Of a stretch of DNA of 64,000 nt, positions 35,644 through 45,904 are shown piece by piece (position 1 is the first letter of the stretch; every line of letters starts with the position of its first letter). The stretch covers positions 496,001-560,000 of the forward strand of contig NZ_UWFN01000285.1 of NCBI RefSeq assembly GCF_900602065.1, written 5' to 3'. Position numbers and translations under genes: made by a program. The notes beneath the pieces are model-generated. The model was not told the DNA's origin and searched no databases. It was given only the letters and a program-made list of their open reading frames with translations. The DNA is from Pseudomonas viridiflava. GTDB taxonomy: Bacteria > Pseudomonadota > Gammaproteobacteria > Pseudomonadales > Pseudomonadaceae.

Positions 35644-38490
35644 ATGGCGCAGCAGTATCAACCGGGGCAACGCTGGATTAGCGACAGCGAAGCCGAGCTG
35701 GGTTTAGGCACCGTTCTGGCACAGGACGGCCGCTTGTTGACCGTGCTCTATCCGGCCACTGGCGACACGCGTCAGTACGCACTGCGAAATGCACCTCTCA
35801 CCCGTGTGCGCTTCTCGCCGGGCGATGTGATCACCCATTTCGAAAACTGGAAGATGACCGTTCGCGAAGTCGATGATGTGGATGGCCTGCTGGTCTATCA
35901 CGGTCTCAACGCGCAGAACGAAGCCGTCACCCTGCCGGAAACCCAGCTGTCGAACTTCATTCAGTTCCGTCTGGCTACCGACCGTCTGTTCGCCGGGCAA
36001 ATCGACCCGCTCGCCTGGTTCTCCCTGCGCTATCACACGCTGGAACACACCAGCCGCCAACTGCAGTCTTCCCTCTGGGGCCTGGGCGGTGTTCGTGCGC
36101 AACCCATCGCGCACCAGTTGCACATTGCCCGTGAAGTCGCTGACCGTATCGCACCGCGGGTTCTGCTGGCTGACGAAGTGGGTCTGGGGAAAACCATCGA
36201 AGCCGGTCTGGTTATCCACCGCCAACTGCTTTCGGGCCGCGCCAACCGCATCCTGATTCTGGTTCCGGAAAACCTGCAGCACCAGTGGCTGGTGGAAATG
36301 CGCCGCCGCTTCAACCTGCAGGTTGCGCTGTTCGACGCTGAGCGCTTCATTGAAAGCGATGCCAGCAACCCGTTCGAAGACACCCAACTGGCGCTGGTTG
36401 CGCTGGAATGGCTGGTTGAAGACGAAAAGGCTCAGGACGCATTGTTTGCGGCGGGCTGGGACCTGCTGGTCGTCGACGAAGCTCACCATCTGGTCTGGCA
36501 CGAAGACAAGGCCAGCCCTGAGTACTCGCTGGTCGAGCAACTCGCCGAAGTCATCCCGGGCGTACTGCTACTGACTGCCACCCCGGAACAACTGGGCCAG
36601 GACAGTCACTTCGCACGTTTGCGTCTGCTCGATCCAAACCGCTTCCATGACCTGCATGCCTTCCGTGCCGAAAGCGAAAACTATCGCCCGGTCGCTGAAG
36701 CCGTGCAGCAACTGCTCGACAAGGGTCGCTTGTCACCTGAAGCGCACAAGACCATTCATGGCTTCCTGGGTGCTGAAGGCGAAACCCTGCTGACGGCCGT
36801 CAATGAAGGCGACGAAGAGGCCAGTGCGCGCCTGATTCGCGAACTGCTTGATCGCCACGGTACCGGTCGTGTCCTGTTCCGTAACACCCGCGCCGCCGTG
36901 CAAGGTTTCCCGGAGCGCAAGCTGCACCAGTATCCGCTGCCCTGCCCGGCCGAATACCTGGAACTGCCGCTTGGTGAGCACGCCGACCTGTACCCGGAAG
37001 TCAGCTTCCAGGCTCAGCCGGATGCCAGCGAAGAAGAGCGCTGGTGGAAGTTCGACCCGCGTGTCGACTGGCTGATCGATACCCTGAAAATGCTCAAGCG
37101 CGTCAAGGTGCTGGTGATCTGCGCCCACGCCGAGACCGCGATGGACCTGGAAGATGCGTTGCGCGTGCGCTCCGGCATTCCGGCCACTGTGTTCCACGAA
37201 GGCATGAACATCCTCGAACGCGACCGCGCCGCTGCGTATTTCGCTGACGAAGAGTTTGGCGCTCAAGTGCTGATCTGTTCGGAAATCGGCAGTGAAGGCC
37301 GCAACTTCCAGTTCGCTCACCACCTGGTGCTGTTCGATCTGCCGTCCCACCCGGACCTGCTGGAACAGCGTATCGGTCGTCTGGACCGCATCGGCCAGAA
37401 ACACACCATCGAACTGCACGTACCGTTCCTGGAAACCAGCCCGCAAGCGCGCCTGTTCCAGTGGTACCACGAAGCGCTGAACGCCTTCCTCAATACCTGC
37501 CCGACCGGCAACGCCCTGCAACACCAGTTCGGCCCGCGCCTGCTGCCGTTGCTGGAAAGCGGTGACGACGATGAGTGGCAAGTGCTGATTGACGAGGCGC
37601 GTACCGAGCGTGAGCGTCTGGAAAGCGAACTGCACACCGGCCGCGACCGTCTGCTGGAACTCAACTCGGGTGGCGCGGGCGAAGGTGAAGCGCTGGTTGA
37701 AGCGATTCTTGAGCAGGACGATCAGTTCACCCTGCCGATCTACATGGAAACGCTGTTCAATGCGTTCGGCATCGACAGTGAAGACCATTCGGAAAACGCG
37801 CTGATCCTGCGTCCTAGCGAGAAGATGCTCGACGCCAGCTTCCCGCTGGGCGACGACGAAGGCGTGACCATCACTTACGACCGTAACCAGGCGCTGTCTC
37901 GTGAAGACATGCAATTCATCACCTGGGAACACCCGATGGTGCAAGGCGGCATGGATCTGGTGCTGTCCGGTTCAATGGGCAACACTGCGGTGGCGCTGAT
38001 CAAGAACAAGGCACTCAAGCCAGGCACCGTTTTGCTGGAACTGCTGTATGTGAGCGAAGTGGTTGCGCCGCGCTCACTGCAACTGGGTCGCTACCTGCCG
38101 CCGGCTGCGCTGCGTTGTCTGCTCGACAGCAACGGCAACGACCTGTCGGGACGGGTTTCCTTCACTACCCTGAACGACCAGTTGGAAAGCGTGCCACGGG
38201 CCAGCGCCAACAAATTCATTCAGGCTCAACGTGACGCCCTCAACCCGCAGATCAATGCCGGTGAAGCGAAAATCGCCCCGAAACATGCCGAGCGCGTCGC
38301 CGAAGCACAACGTCGCCTGGCGGCGGACACCGAAGAAGAACTGGCTCGCCTGACCGCCTTGCAAGCCGTCAACCCAACCGTACGTGACAGCGAACTGGTT
38401 GCGTTGCGCGAACAGCGTGAGCAAGGGCTGGCCATGCTTGATAAAGCGGCTTTGCGCCTTGAAGCGATTCGGGTGTTGGTGGCTGGGTAA
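35644..38490 (+). CDS. rapA: RNA polymerase-associated ATPase RapA (HepA)
   Basis: 948 residues. N-terminal Tudor-like region (about 1-110), then Swi2/Snf2-type ATPase: Walker A DEVGLGKT at 177-184, DEAH at 278-281, TATPEQ near 315, and the second lobe ([13 protein letters not shown]...[12 protein letters not shown]). RapA binds RNA polymerase core and recycles it after termination. The length and organisation match E. coli RapA (968). A single gene; PA3308 has, as I recall, the same neighbour order (rapA near nbdA). Confidence 0.95.
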   Translation: MAQQYQPGQRWISDSEAELGLGTVLAQDGRLLTVLYPATGDTRQYALRNAPLTRVRFSPGDVITHFENWKMTVREVDDVDGLLVYHGLNAQNEAVTLPETQLSNFIQFRLATDRLFAGQIDPLAWFSLRYHTLEHTSRQLQSSLWGLGGVRAQPIAHQLHIAREVADRIAPRVLLADEVGLGKTIEAGLVIHRQLLSGRANRILILVPENLQHQWLVEMRRRFNLQVALFDAERFIESDASNPFEDTQLALVALEWLVEDEKAQDALFAAGWDLLVVDEAHHLVWHEDKASPEYSLVEQLAEVIPGVLLLTATPEQLGQDSHFARLRLLDPNRFHDLHAFRAESENYRPVAEAVQQLLDKGRLSPEAHKTIHGFLGAEGETLLTAVNEGDEEASARLIRELLDRHGTGRVLFRNTRAAVQGFPERKLHQYPLPCPAEYLELPLGEHADLYPEVSFQAQPDASEEERWWKFDPRVDWLIDTLKMLKRVKVLVICAHAETAMDLEDALRVRSGIPATVFHEGMNILERDRAAAYFADEEFGAQVLICSEIGSEGRNFQFAHHLVLFDLPSHPDLLEQRIGRLDRIGQKHTIELHVPFLETSPQARLFQWYHEALNAFLNTCPTGNALQHQFGPRLLPLLESGDDDEWQVLIDEARTERERLESELHTGRDRLLELNSGGAGEGEALVEAILEQDDQFTLPIYMETLFNAFGIDSEDHSENALILRPSEKMLDASFPLGDDEGVTITYDRNQALSREDMQFITWEHPMVQGGMDLVLSGSMGNTAVALIKNKALKPGTVLLELLYVSEVVAPRSLQLGRYLPPAALRCLLDSNGNDLSGRVSFTTLNDQLESVPRASANKFIQAQRDALNPQINAGEAKIAPKHAERVAEAQRRLAADTEEELARLTALQAVNPTVRDSELVALREQREQGLAMLDKAALRLEAIRVLVAG

Positions 38491-38562
38491 AAATTCGCTC
38501 CTGCAGGTTGGAATTTGAACCTGTGGGAGCTGCCCCGCGCTGTCTCGCGGCAACATGGGGCC

Positions 38563-38636
38563 TGTAGGAGCTGCCGAAGGCTGCGATCGCGGTGTATCAG
38601 GATAAAAAGCTTCGCAGCCTTCGGCAGCTCCTACAG
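38563..38636. repeat. REP inverted pair (CTGCCGAAGGCTGCG class)
   Basis: TGTAGGAGCTGCCGAAGGCT pairs with AGCCTTCGGCAGCTCCTACA. A partial related unit (TGTGGGAGCTGCCCCGCGCT) lies just before it, 38522-38550. Confidence 0.9.
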
Positions 38637-38677
38637 GAATTGAATTTCAATCCAGTAGCGGCTAAGCATTCTAGATT

Positions 38678-40024
38678 TCAAGCTACCGCAACCACCGGCT
38701 CATCCGCCACCATCCCCGCCTTCATCCTCGCCGCGTCCCGGCTGAAGCACCGCGAAGCCAGATACAGAAACACCAGCGTCATGAACAGCGCTACCGGGAT
38801 CAAGTACATCGCGTCATGCAGCCCAACCGCCTTGTAGACCTCACTCATCTGTTCCGCGCCCGCAGCAGCCATGGCCGAATGAGCGAAGTGATCTGACAGC
38901 AGGCCGACCACTACCGGTCCCAGGCCGCCGCCCAACAAATACAGCCCCGCGAAAAACAGCGCCATCGCCGTAGCACGCAAGCGAGGTTCGACCACGTCCT
39001 GAATCGCGGTATAGACGCAGGTATAGAAGTTGTAAGCAAACAGCCAACCCAGACTGAACACAGCGACAAATACACCGATCTCGATGCGCCCCGCATGCAG
39101 GGCATACCCTGTCGCAACGGTTGCAATCAACATGCTGCCGGCAGCGAACAGCAAACGACCATTGGCAAAACGTTGATGTAACTTGTCAGCCACCCAGCCG
39201 CCCAGCGTCAACCCTGTTATGCCGACGATAATGCCGGTCGCCACCGCAGCCTCTTGTAACGGCAACAGGAAGTAGCGCTGCAGCATCGGCACCATGAACG
39301 AGTTACAGGCATAAGTAGCGAAGTTAAACGTCAGCCCGGCCAGCACCAGCCAACCAAACGTCGGGATCGAAAGTACGCGACGGATAGGCTTTTCGATCTT
39401 TTCCTCGGACATCCGCACATTTTCTGCCGCGCCCCGCTTGGGTTCACGAATGAAGAACATGAACAACGCCAGCACCAGTCCCGGTACAGCGGCGATGAAA
39501 AACGGCGCACGCCAACTGTCGAACGCCTTGACCATCGCGCCGATGGTAAAGAATGCCAGCAACAACCCAAGCGGCAGCCCCAGCATGAAAATCCCCATAG
39601 CCCGCGCACGCCGATGGGCAGGAAACAGGTCGCCGATCAGTGAATTGGCTGCGGGCGCATAGCTGGCCTCGCCAATGCCCACCCCCATGCGCACCAATAG
39701 AAATGTCCAGAAGCTGCCTGCCAGACCATTAACGGCCGTCAGCCCACTCCACACGGCCAGCCCCCAGCCCATGATTTTCTTGCGCGAGCCGTTATCGGCC
39801 ATACGCCCCAATGGCAGGCCTGCAATGGCATACACCAACGTAAAGGCCGTGCCGATGATGCCCAGCTGGAAATCACTCAAATGCCATTCCATGCGAACGG
39901 GCTCAATGATGATTGCCGGAATCGTGCGGTCGAAAAAATTGAACAGATTGGCCAGGAACAGCAAAAACAGAACGCGCCAGGCGTTGGACGCCTGTGGGGA
40001 CAACGGCTGCGGGGTGCCTTGCAT
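38678..40024 (-). CDS. MFS transporter, Spinster-like
   Basis: 448 residues, twelve predicted membrane helices. Between helices 2 and 3 the MFS motif GRMADNGSRKK; RMGVGIGEASYAPAANSLIGDLFP is characteristic of the Spinster-like group of major facilitator permeases. GGGAG lies 8 bases upstream of the ATG at 40024. Substrate cannot be inferred. It is divergent from nbdA, separated by a 284-base gap. Confidence 0.88.
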   Translation of the reverse strand: MQGTPQPLSPQASNAWRVLFLLFLANLFNFFDRTIPAIIIEPVRMEWHLSDFQLGIIGTAFTLVYAIAGLPLGRMADNGSRKKIMGWGLAVWSGLTAVNGLAGSFWTFLLVRMGVGIGEASYAPAANSLIGDLFPAHRRARAMGIFMLGLPLGLLLAFFTIGAMVKAFDSWRAPFFIAAVPGLVLALFMFFIREPKRGAAENVRMSEEKIEKPIRRVLSIPTFGWLVLAGLTFNFATYACNSFMVPMLQRYFLLPLQEAAVATGIIVGITGLTLGGWVADKLHQRFANGRLLFAAGSMLIATVATGYALHAGRIEIGVFVAVFSLGWLFAYNFYTCVYTAIQDVVEPRLRATAMALFFAGLYLLGGGLGPVVVGLLSDHFAHSAMAAAGAEQMSEVYKAVGLHDAMYLIPVALFMTLVFLYLASRCFSRDAARMKAGMVADEPVVAVA

Positions 40025-40308
40025 AATGAAGCTCCCTTTTTATTTTTATACGAAGCGTAGCGGGCAGAGGAAAACGCTACTTAATCTAGGTCGCCTTTCA
40101 TTAACTGTCTGTAAACATTCGCAAAGGGAATGGTCCTGCATGGCCATAGCCGTCTATGGTTATAACTATTCGCTATTTAGGTAATTCCAAATTGATTGGA
40201 CCCCTTAACCCTTTGCTATTGGCACGCTTGTATCAACTCCTATACTGACAGCGACTCGCCACCACTTTGGACGCTGGCGACCCTGGCATTGAATATATGG
40301 GGCCCGCT
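40025..40308. other. divergent promoter region of MFS gene and nbdA
   Basis: About 280 bases without a gene. A perfect short inverted repeat CCATAG-CCGT-CTATGG lies at 40144-40159, and an AT-rich stretch follows (TGGTTATAACTATTCGC). This could be an operator or small hairpin; no further element is recognised. Confidence 0.35.
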
Positions 40309-42537
40309 ATGGAATGGCTTGGTTTGTATCTGATGTCCGGGCAATCCCACGACGGGATGCTGCTGCTGGACTGTACCCACAACCTGTTTCTCATGGCGCT
40401 ATCGTTCGGCGTCATTTCAGCGGCATGCCTGGCGACGCTGGATATCGGCGAACGCATCATCCATTCAGAAAATCACCAAAGTCGGCAGCGCTGGCAAGTG
40501 CTCGGTGCCCTGTGCCTCGCGGGTGGAGCATGGGCTATGCACTTCATTGGCATGCTCGCCTTTGAAACACCGATGAAGGTCAGCTACGACCTGCCCACTA
40601 CAATCGCCTCCCTGTTTATCGCAGCTATTGCAGGCGCGTTCGCGATCAAAGCCATCAGCCAGGAAATACTCGGGCCAGGCCAATGGCTGCTCAGCGCAAT
40701 CGGCATCGGTCTCGGCGTGGTCGTCATGCACTACGTTGGCATGTCGGCATTACGCTCGTCCGCCATTCAGTACTACCAGCCCGGCCCGTTCGGGCTCTCA
40801 ATACTGATGTCCGTTCTCTGTGGTGCCGTATTCCTGTTGATGCCCGGCTATTTGCGGCAAGGCAGTGGCACCTTCCACCAAATGCTCAAGTACGGCGCCA
40901 GCATGCTGCTGGGTGCAGGCTTGCTGGGCACCCACATGATTGGCATGTGGTCGCTGAATCTGGTGATTCCGGACAATGTGCCACTCGAATCGGCGGCACC
41001 GGAAAACGCAATGCAGCTCGGATTGACCATCGCAATCATTGCCCTGCTGATCATCGCAGGCAGCCTGAGCGCCTCAGTGGCCGACAAGAAACTGCAAAGC
41101 AAAGAGCACGACTTGCGCCGCGTCAACGCCCTACTTAGCCAACTGGATCAGGCGCGAATGTCCCTGCAGCAAGTTGCGCATTACGACCCGCTGACCAATC
41201 TGCTCAACCGGCGCGGTTTCAATCAGACCTTCGCCGAGAAACTGAGCGAGCACGGCGCCAACGGCGGCATGCTCGCCGTAATGTTTCTCGACATCGACCA
41301 CTTCAAGCGCATCAACGACAGCTTGGGCCATGACGCTGGCGATGACCTGCTCAAAGCGATTGCCGAGCGGATTCGCAGCGCGACCCGAGGCGACGACGTG
41401 GTGTCCCGGTTCGGCGGCGATGAATTCTGCATTCTCATCGGCCTGCATAACTATGAAGAAGCCGAGCAACTGGCCGGGCGTGTCATGCAGAAGATGAAGG
41501 AGCCCATCGCCCTGGCCGGACGGCACATGGTCATGACGACCAGTATCGGCATCAGCGTCTTCCCGCAGGACGGCCAGACCTGCGATGAACTGCTCAAGCA
41601 CGCTGACCTGGCGCTCTACCAGTCAAAAGGCAACGGCCGCAACCGGCTGCACTTTTTCAGCCCCAACCTCAAGACCAAGGCCAGCCTGGAGCTGCAACTG
41701 GAAGAGGAACTGCGCAACGCGCTGCTGGAAGAAAACGGCCTGCAGGTCTATTACCAGCCAATCGTCGACCTCAGGACCGGGCACGTGGCCAAGCTGGAGG
41801 CGCTGGTGCGCTGGCAGCACCCGCAACATGGCTTATTGACCCCGGATCGCTTTATTGAAATAGCGGAAACCAACGGCTTGATTGCCGACCTGGATAACTG
41901 GGTGTTGCGACGCGCCTGCCAGGATCTGGGCTGCCTGAGCGGCAATGGCCTGGAAGACCTGATCATCGCGGTCAATTGCTCGGCGCTGAACCTGACTCGC
42001 GATAACCTGATCGACGACATTCAGCGCGCCTTGAGGCAAGCCAATGTTCCCGCCCGGCGGCTGGAGCTGGAAGTCACCGAAAACGCCCTGATGGGCAACA
42101 TCAGTAACACCATCGGCCTGCTCAAACAGATTCGCTGCCTGGGTGTTTCGCTTTCCATTGACGACTTCGGTACCGGCTATTCATCGCTGGCCTATCTCAA
42201 ACGCCTGCCTCTGGACACGGTCAAGATTGATCGCTCATTCATCGTCGACATTCCGGGGTCCGCCCAGGACATGGAGATCGTTCAGGCGATCATCGTCATG
42301 GCCCATACCTTGCGTCTGAAAGTTGTCACCGAGGGCGTGGAGACCGCGCAACAGAAGGAGTTTCTCAGCAAGTACAACTCCGACTACATTCAGGGTTATC
42401 TGATCAGCAGGCCGCAACCTCTGGAGCAACTATTGCCGCTGGTGCAGAAGCTCAATCAGCGTAAGACAGCCCTCGCCGCCAAGACCATCGCACACGCCCC
42501 CGCACCGGAAAAATGGAGCCATGGGCCTGTGGGCTGA
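40309..42537 (+). CDS. nbdA: MHYT-GGDEF-EAL c-di-GMP enzyme (NbdA-like)
   Basis: 742 residues. The N-terminal membrane MHYT sensor has seven helices with motifs MHFIGM (77-82), MHYVGM (140-145) and THMIGM (208-213), thought to bind copper/NO. GGDEF domain has intact GGDEF at 369-373 and an RxxD inhibitory site (Arg360-Asp363) five residues before. EAL domain begins at EAL 497-499 with DDFGTGYSSL and KIDRSFI. It may therefore make and degrade c-di-GMP. Domain order and setting match NbdA (PA3311), a nitric oxide-linked dispersal protein; NbdA of P. aeruginosa has, as I recall, a degenerate GGDEF. ATG 40309 is preferred to TTG 40267 and ATG 40297. Confidence 0.92.
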   Translation: MEWLGLYLMSGQSHDGMLLLDCTHNLFLMALSFGVISAACLATLDIGERIIHSENHQSRQRWQVLGALCLAGGAWAMHFIGMLAFETPMKVSYDLPTTIASLFIAAIAGAFAIKAISQEILGPGQWLLSAIGIGLGVVVMHYVGMSALRSSAIQYYQPGPFGLSILMSVLCGAVFLLMPGYLRQGSGTFHQMLKYGASMLLGAGLLGTHMIGMWSLNLVIPDNVPLESAAPENAMQLGLTIAIIALLIIAGSLSASVADKKLQSKEHDLRRVNALLSQLDQARMSLQQVAHYDPLTNLLNRRGFNQTFAEKLSEHGANGGMLAVMFLDIDHFKRINDSLGHDAGDDLLKAIAERIRSATRGDDVVSRFGGDEFCILIGLHNYEEAEQLAGRVMQKMKEPIALAGRHMVMTTSIGISVFPQDGQTCDELLKHADLALYQSKGNGRNRLHFFSPNLKTKASLELQLEEELRNALLEENGLQVYYQPIVDLRTGHVAKLEALVRWQHPQHGLLTPDRFIEIAETNGLIADLDNWVLRRACQDLGCLSGNGLEDLIIAVNCSALNLTRDNLIDDIQRALRQANVPARRLELEVTENALMGNISNTIGLLKQIRCLGVSLSIDDFGTGYSSLAYLKRLPLDTVKIDRSFIVDIPGSAQDMEIVQAIIVMAHTLRLKVVTEGVETAQQKEFLSKYNSDYIQGYLISRPQPLEQLLPLVQKLNQRKTALAAKTIAHAPAPEKWSHGPVG

Positions 42538-42781
42538 AACCAGCGCACGGGGCCACGACAGCAAATCAGAGCGGCGGTTCAACCGGCACTCTGAAAATCA
42601 TTAAAGATTTGTGCGCGCCCGCCGATTCATTGGCTGGACCAGACAGAAAGTGCCCTTCTCATGCATAGGGGTTCCCCCTATCGCCGCAGAAAATAGCGCA
42701 CTGTAAAGTCGTAATTTCTCTTTCCGTGATGGCGCGATGACAGCCACTGTATCGCTGCCTCCCTCAGGCAAATGGCGCACG

Positions 42782-44974
42782 ATGACCAATAAAAATGATT
42801 CTGCTGGTGCGATATCCGGACCATTGAATGCAGCCGTTGCCGAGAAGGCCGCTGGCCTCCCCAGCACCTACTATCGACCCAAGCCGATCCCCGCCCAGCA
42901 GTACATGTATTTCACCGAAACCGACACCGACCGCATCCTGGATAACCTCGATGGTCTGCGCGATACCGTCTTCCCGCAATCCATTCACATCGAAGATAAC
43001 GTCCTGCGCAGCGAGCAGCAGTTCCCGTCTGTGTGCCTGATCGGTCTGGGTCGCTGCGGTTCGAACATTGCTCTGGACGTAGCCGAACTGGTCTACAACG
43101 CCCGCAAGTTCTACCTCAATCAGTTCGAAAACGAAGACCGTCTGAGCGAAGACAAACGCTACAGCCCCGGTCGCTGGATCCGCAACAACCTGCGACTGGT
43201 GCAGAACAAGGCGAGCAAGCCTGTGTTCCTGGTCGAGCCACTGGTCATGCTCGGTGACCTGGATAAGGACATTGCCGGTCGTATCCGCTTTTCCCGCAAA
43301 GGTGAGAAAAGCGGCTTCATCAACGACTACAGCAAGATGAAAATCATGGACCTCTCCGAAGTCCATGCCGGTGGTGCGGGCAACGCCCCGATCCTCGGCC
43401 AGTATCTGGCCAAGATCATCCTGAACAAGGACACCAACCACTTCTCCAGCACTGACTGGAAGCTGATCCACTCATACCTGATCGACTCGTGCGGCATCAA
43501 GGCCAACCAGTCACGCCTGTATTTCTACATCTTCAGTGCAGGCGGCGGTACCGGTTCGGGCATGGCCTCGGAGTTCGGTCTGGCGCAGCAGTTCTCGTAC
43601 ATGAACAAGACTTTCGACACCAAGCCGACTGACGAAAACGACAGTAAGCGTGGCCGGTCCTTTGTGTTCGAGCCAATCTTCACCAGCGGCATTTGCGTGC
43701 TGCCAAACATTTCCGATCATCGCAGTGAAATGTCTGAAGCCCTGCATATCAACGCCGGACGCTTGCTGTGCAAGTACCTGTCTGAAGAATGGGACTTCTC
43801 GTACAACTTCGAGAACGAAGACAGCAGCGAAGCCAGCGTGATGGGCCGTATCCGCCCGTGGAACGCCATGATGCTGATCTCCAACGACATCATGCGTTAC
43901 GCCGAAGCCAGTGATGACGGCAACATCGAGAACATTGACGTGAACGCCATGGAGCGCCACGCCAACCAGTACATCTCGCAGCAGATCTTCAACATTCTCA
44001 CTGCCCAGGCGGTGACGACTGACTACGATCAGAACTACTTCCGGCGTGCAGGCATCGACATCGGCGAGACTATCCGCCTGGATGCCAACGACCTGTTCAT
44101 GAGTCTGGCCGGCCCGGTAGCAATTGCTTACGCCGAATCCGTGGTGCCGGAAAGCCCGGTTCCCGGCTCGGACAAGTTCAAGGTGTTCGAGAAAGAGCCG
44201 CCACGCCTGAACATCGACGATCTGTTCTTCCGCTCCATTGACCTGCCGCACTTCAACAAAGTGACTCAGGCCATTGAAGGCATCAGCCTGCTGCCGATCG
44301 AATCCAAGCGCTATCGCGCCGCACTCGATCAATACAAGACCTCTGGCTACGATGCCGCGGCCCTGCATGACCTGCACTTCTTCAAGAACTGCTCATCAGT
44401 GGTGTCCATCGTCTCGCTGCCAAAGGACTACAAGCTGTCCTACATGGACCTCAATCGTCTGAAGACGCACCTGAACAGCCTGTTCCCGAACACGACGCTC
44501 AAGCGTTACGCCCTGGTAATCGGCGCGTCGGCCAACCTTTCGCTGACCACCCTGATCGCGAAAAGCCCGTGTTTGTCGGATGACTTCCTGACCTTGATCG
44601 TCGCCTTCATCAAACGCTGCTTCGCGAAAAACCAGTACCGTTTCGATGACACGCTGGACAACGCGATTCTGGATTTCATCATCAGCGAAGAGTTCGATGA
44701 AGAACGCATTGATGAATTGCTGAACGAATACGAAAACCCGGCCAAAATCCTCGATACCAACTGGTATGCAATCAAGCCGATGTACGAGAAGAAATATCGC
44801 GAGTTGATTGAAGACAAATCCAAGTTTGTCTCCATCAACGACATCCGCATTTCCCGCGAAAGCGTGAAGAAGGCGGTTAAATACCTGCGCGAGATTTACC
44901 GTCATCGCATCGGCAAGACTCGGGTTATTTCACTGAATCAGCACACAGGCAAGACGGATTACAGCGTTAAGTAA
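42782..44974 (+). CDS. tubulin/FtsZ-like large protein (Tubulin_2-like)
   Basis: 730 residues. The tubulin signature is unmistakable: AGGGTGSG at 253-260, in FSAGGGTGSGMASEFG. Before it, GLGRCGSN at 88-95 corresponds to the first nucleotide loop; a possible T7 catalytic loop is NIDVNAMER at 384-392. This fits the Tubulin_2 type (PF13809), not ordinary FtsZ (about 390 residues): the linkers and C-terminal part (about 410-730) are longer and contain acidic/helical segments. It could polymerise using GTP, but that is not shown. No signal peptide or membrane helix. No conserved partner gene adjoins it. Start uncertain: ATG 42737 is also in frame and neither has a clear ribosome site. Confidence 0.85.
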   Translation: MTNKNDSAGAISGPLNAAVAEKAAGLPSTYYRPKPIPAQQYMYFTETDTDRILDNLDGLRDTVFPQSIHIEDNVLRSEQQFPSVCLIGLGRCGSNIALDVAELVYNARKFYLNQFENEDRLSEDKRYSPGRWIRNNLRLVQNKASKPVFLVEPLVMLGDLDKDIAGRIRFSRKGEKSGFINDYSKMKIMDLSEVHAGGAGNAPILGQYLAKIILNKDTNHFSSTDWKLIHSYLIDSCGIKANQSRLYFYIFSAGGGTGSGMASEFGLAQQFSYMNKTFDTKPTDENDSKRGRSFVFEPIFTSGICVLPNISDHRSEMSEALHINAGRLLCKYLSEEWDFSYNFENEDSSEASVMGRIRPWNAMMLISNDIMRYAEASDDGNIENIDVNAMERHANQYISQQIFNILTAQAVTTDYDQNYFRRAGIDIGETIRLDANDLFMSLAGPVAIAYAESVVPESPVPGSDKFKVFEKEPPRLNIDDLFFRSIDLPHFNKVTQAIEGISLLPIESKRYRAALDQYKTSGYDAAALHDLHFFKNCSSVVSIVSLPKDYKLSYMDLNRLKTHLNSLFPNTTLKRYALVIGASANLSLTTLIAKSPCLSDDFLTLIVAFIKRCFAKNQYRFDDTLDNAILDFIISEEFDEERIDELLNEYENPAKILDTNWYAIKPMYEKKYRELIEDKSKFVSINDIRISRESVKKAVKYLREIYRHRIGKTRVISLNQHTGKTDYSVK

Positions 44975-45040
44975 CGCCAGCGACTTGCGAATCAGCACCG
45001 TTCCCACAGGCTGGCCACGATCTCAGGCCCATGATCAACC

Positions 45041-45134
45041 TGTGGGACCGGATTTATTCGGGAAGGCGGTGCTTCAATCGATACAACGGCTGCGAATGTA
45101 CTGGCCCCTTCGCGAATAAATTCGCTTCCACAGG
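45041..45134. repeat. REP pair (AATTTATTCGCGAAGG class), imperfect
   Basis: TGTGGGACCGGATTTATTCG pairs imperfectly with CGAATAAATTCGCTTCCACA. A stray half unit CCGTTCCCACAGGC lies at 44999-45012, so the array is decayed. Confidence 0.7.
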
Positions 45135-45272
45135 GAATTGAGCCAAGAGACCAGACATAAAATCTCCAATAGATTCTGCGCAACGCTATGTGAGATTTCG
45201 CTACCCCAGCCCCCGCTCAGTTACCAGACTTCCCACCTCAACCTCGCAATTCGCACCAAAAAAGACCACGAA

Positions 45273-45578
45273 CTAAGCGGGCGCCCTGTCCTGGACCAAT
45301 ACCCAAGGTGCCACTACGACTGCCCACAGCACCGGATCGCGCTCCACAAGCTCTAGCGCCTTGGCTTCAGCCACCTTGCCGACCTGTCCGCTAGCGAGCC
45401 ATGCGCTGACCTTATCGGCTTCGTTCTGGGCAACGGCCTGCGCGACGTCAATCAAATCCAGCGACGGCTCGACCCACAACAGGGCACCGCGGGCAAAGAA
45501 CGGTTGCAGCTCCGTCCAGGTAATAGATGCCGTCTCACCGAGCAATTTGGCATAGAGGGTGCTTGGTTCTTCACTCAT
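45273..45578 (-). CDS. DUF2288 family protein
   Basis: 101 residues. Conserved pattern EEPSTLYAKLLGETASITWTELQPFFARG and DKVSAWLASGQVGKVAEAKALELVERDPVLWAVVVAPWVLVQ matches DUF2288, a small cytoplasmic family of unknown function. The ATG at 45578 is preferred because the family begins near MSEEPSTLY; an upstream 23-codon extension is hydrophobic and likely not translated. Monocistronic. Confidence 0.85.
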   Translation of the reverse strand: MSEEPSTLYAKLLGETASITWTELQPFFARGALLWVEPSLDLIDVAQAVAQNEADKVSAWLASGQVGKVAEAKALELVERDPVLWAVVVAPWVLVQDRAPA

Positions 45579-45799
45579 GGGTTTCACCGAAAAGAAAATC
45601 GACGCGAATAATAGCGCCGAGTTGGCTCGAGACAAACCCAGATACAAGTAATTGATTGCAGGGAAGATCAGTAAAAGCAGGGGTTTAGAGGTCGATTCGA
45701 CAGGTCGAACCGCATGATTCTGTATCTTTCTTTCAATTAAGCGACATCGATCGTTTTTGCCCCCCGCGGCTAGCTATTCAAGCTAATGACCGGCGCTCT

Positions 45800-45833
45800 A
45801 AACTGTTCCGGTACAGTTTGCCGGGGGTATGAT
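45800..45833 (+). promoter_or_regulatory. palindromic operator and -10 before braC
   Basis: AAACTGTTCCGGTACAGTTT at 45800-45819 is a 20-base palindrome with one mismatched pair (9 of 10). Eight bases on is TATGAT (45828-45833), a good -10 hexamer. The palindrome therefore covers the expected -35, so a regulator could block or help RNA polymerase there. The region between the DUF2288 gene and braC is 326 bases; nothing else is recognised in it. The regulator is unknown and the promoter is predicted only. Confidence 0.5.
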
Positions 45834-45904
45834 CGGTGTTTAAAATCCGGTCCCGCTGCCTAGGCATCAGGATTATAAAAATTAAAACACAAGAGTGGAG
45901 CATC

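Noticed and set aside
36733-37944. Minus-strand frame of 403 codons within rapA
   Set aside because: Shadow of rapA, no family similarity seen.
42601-42867. 88-codon minus frame in the region before the tubulin-like gene
   Set aside because: No ribosome site, overlaps the likely 5' end of the tubulin-like gene.
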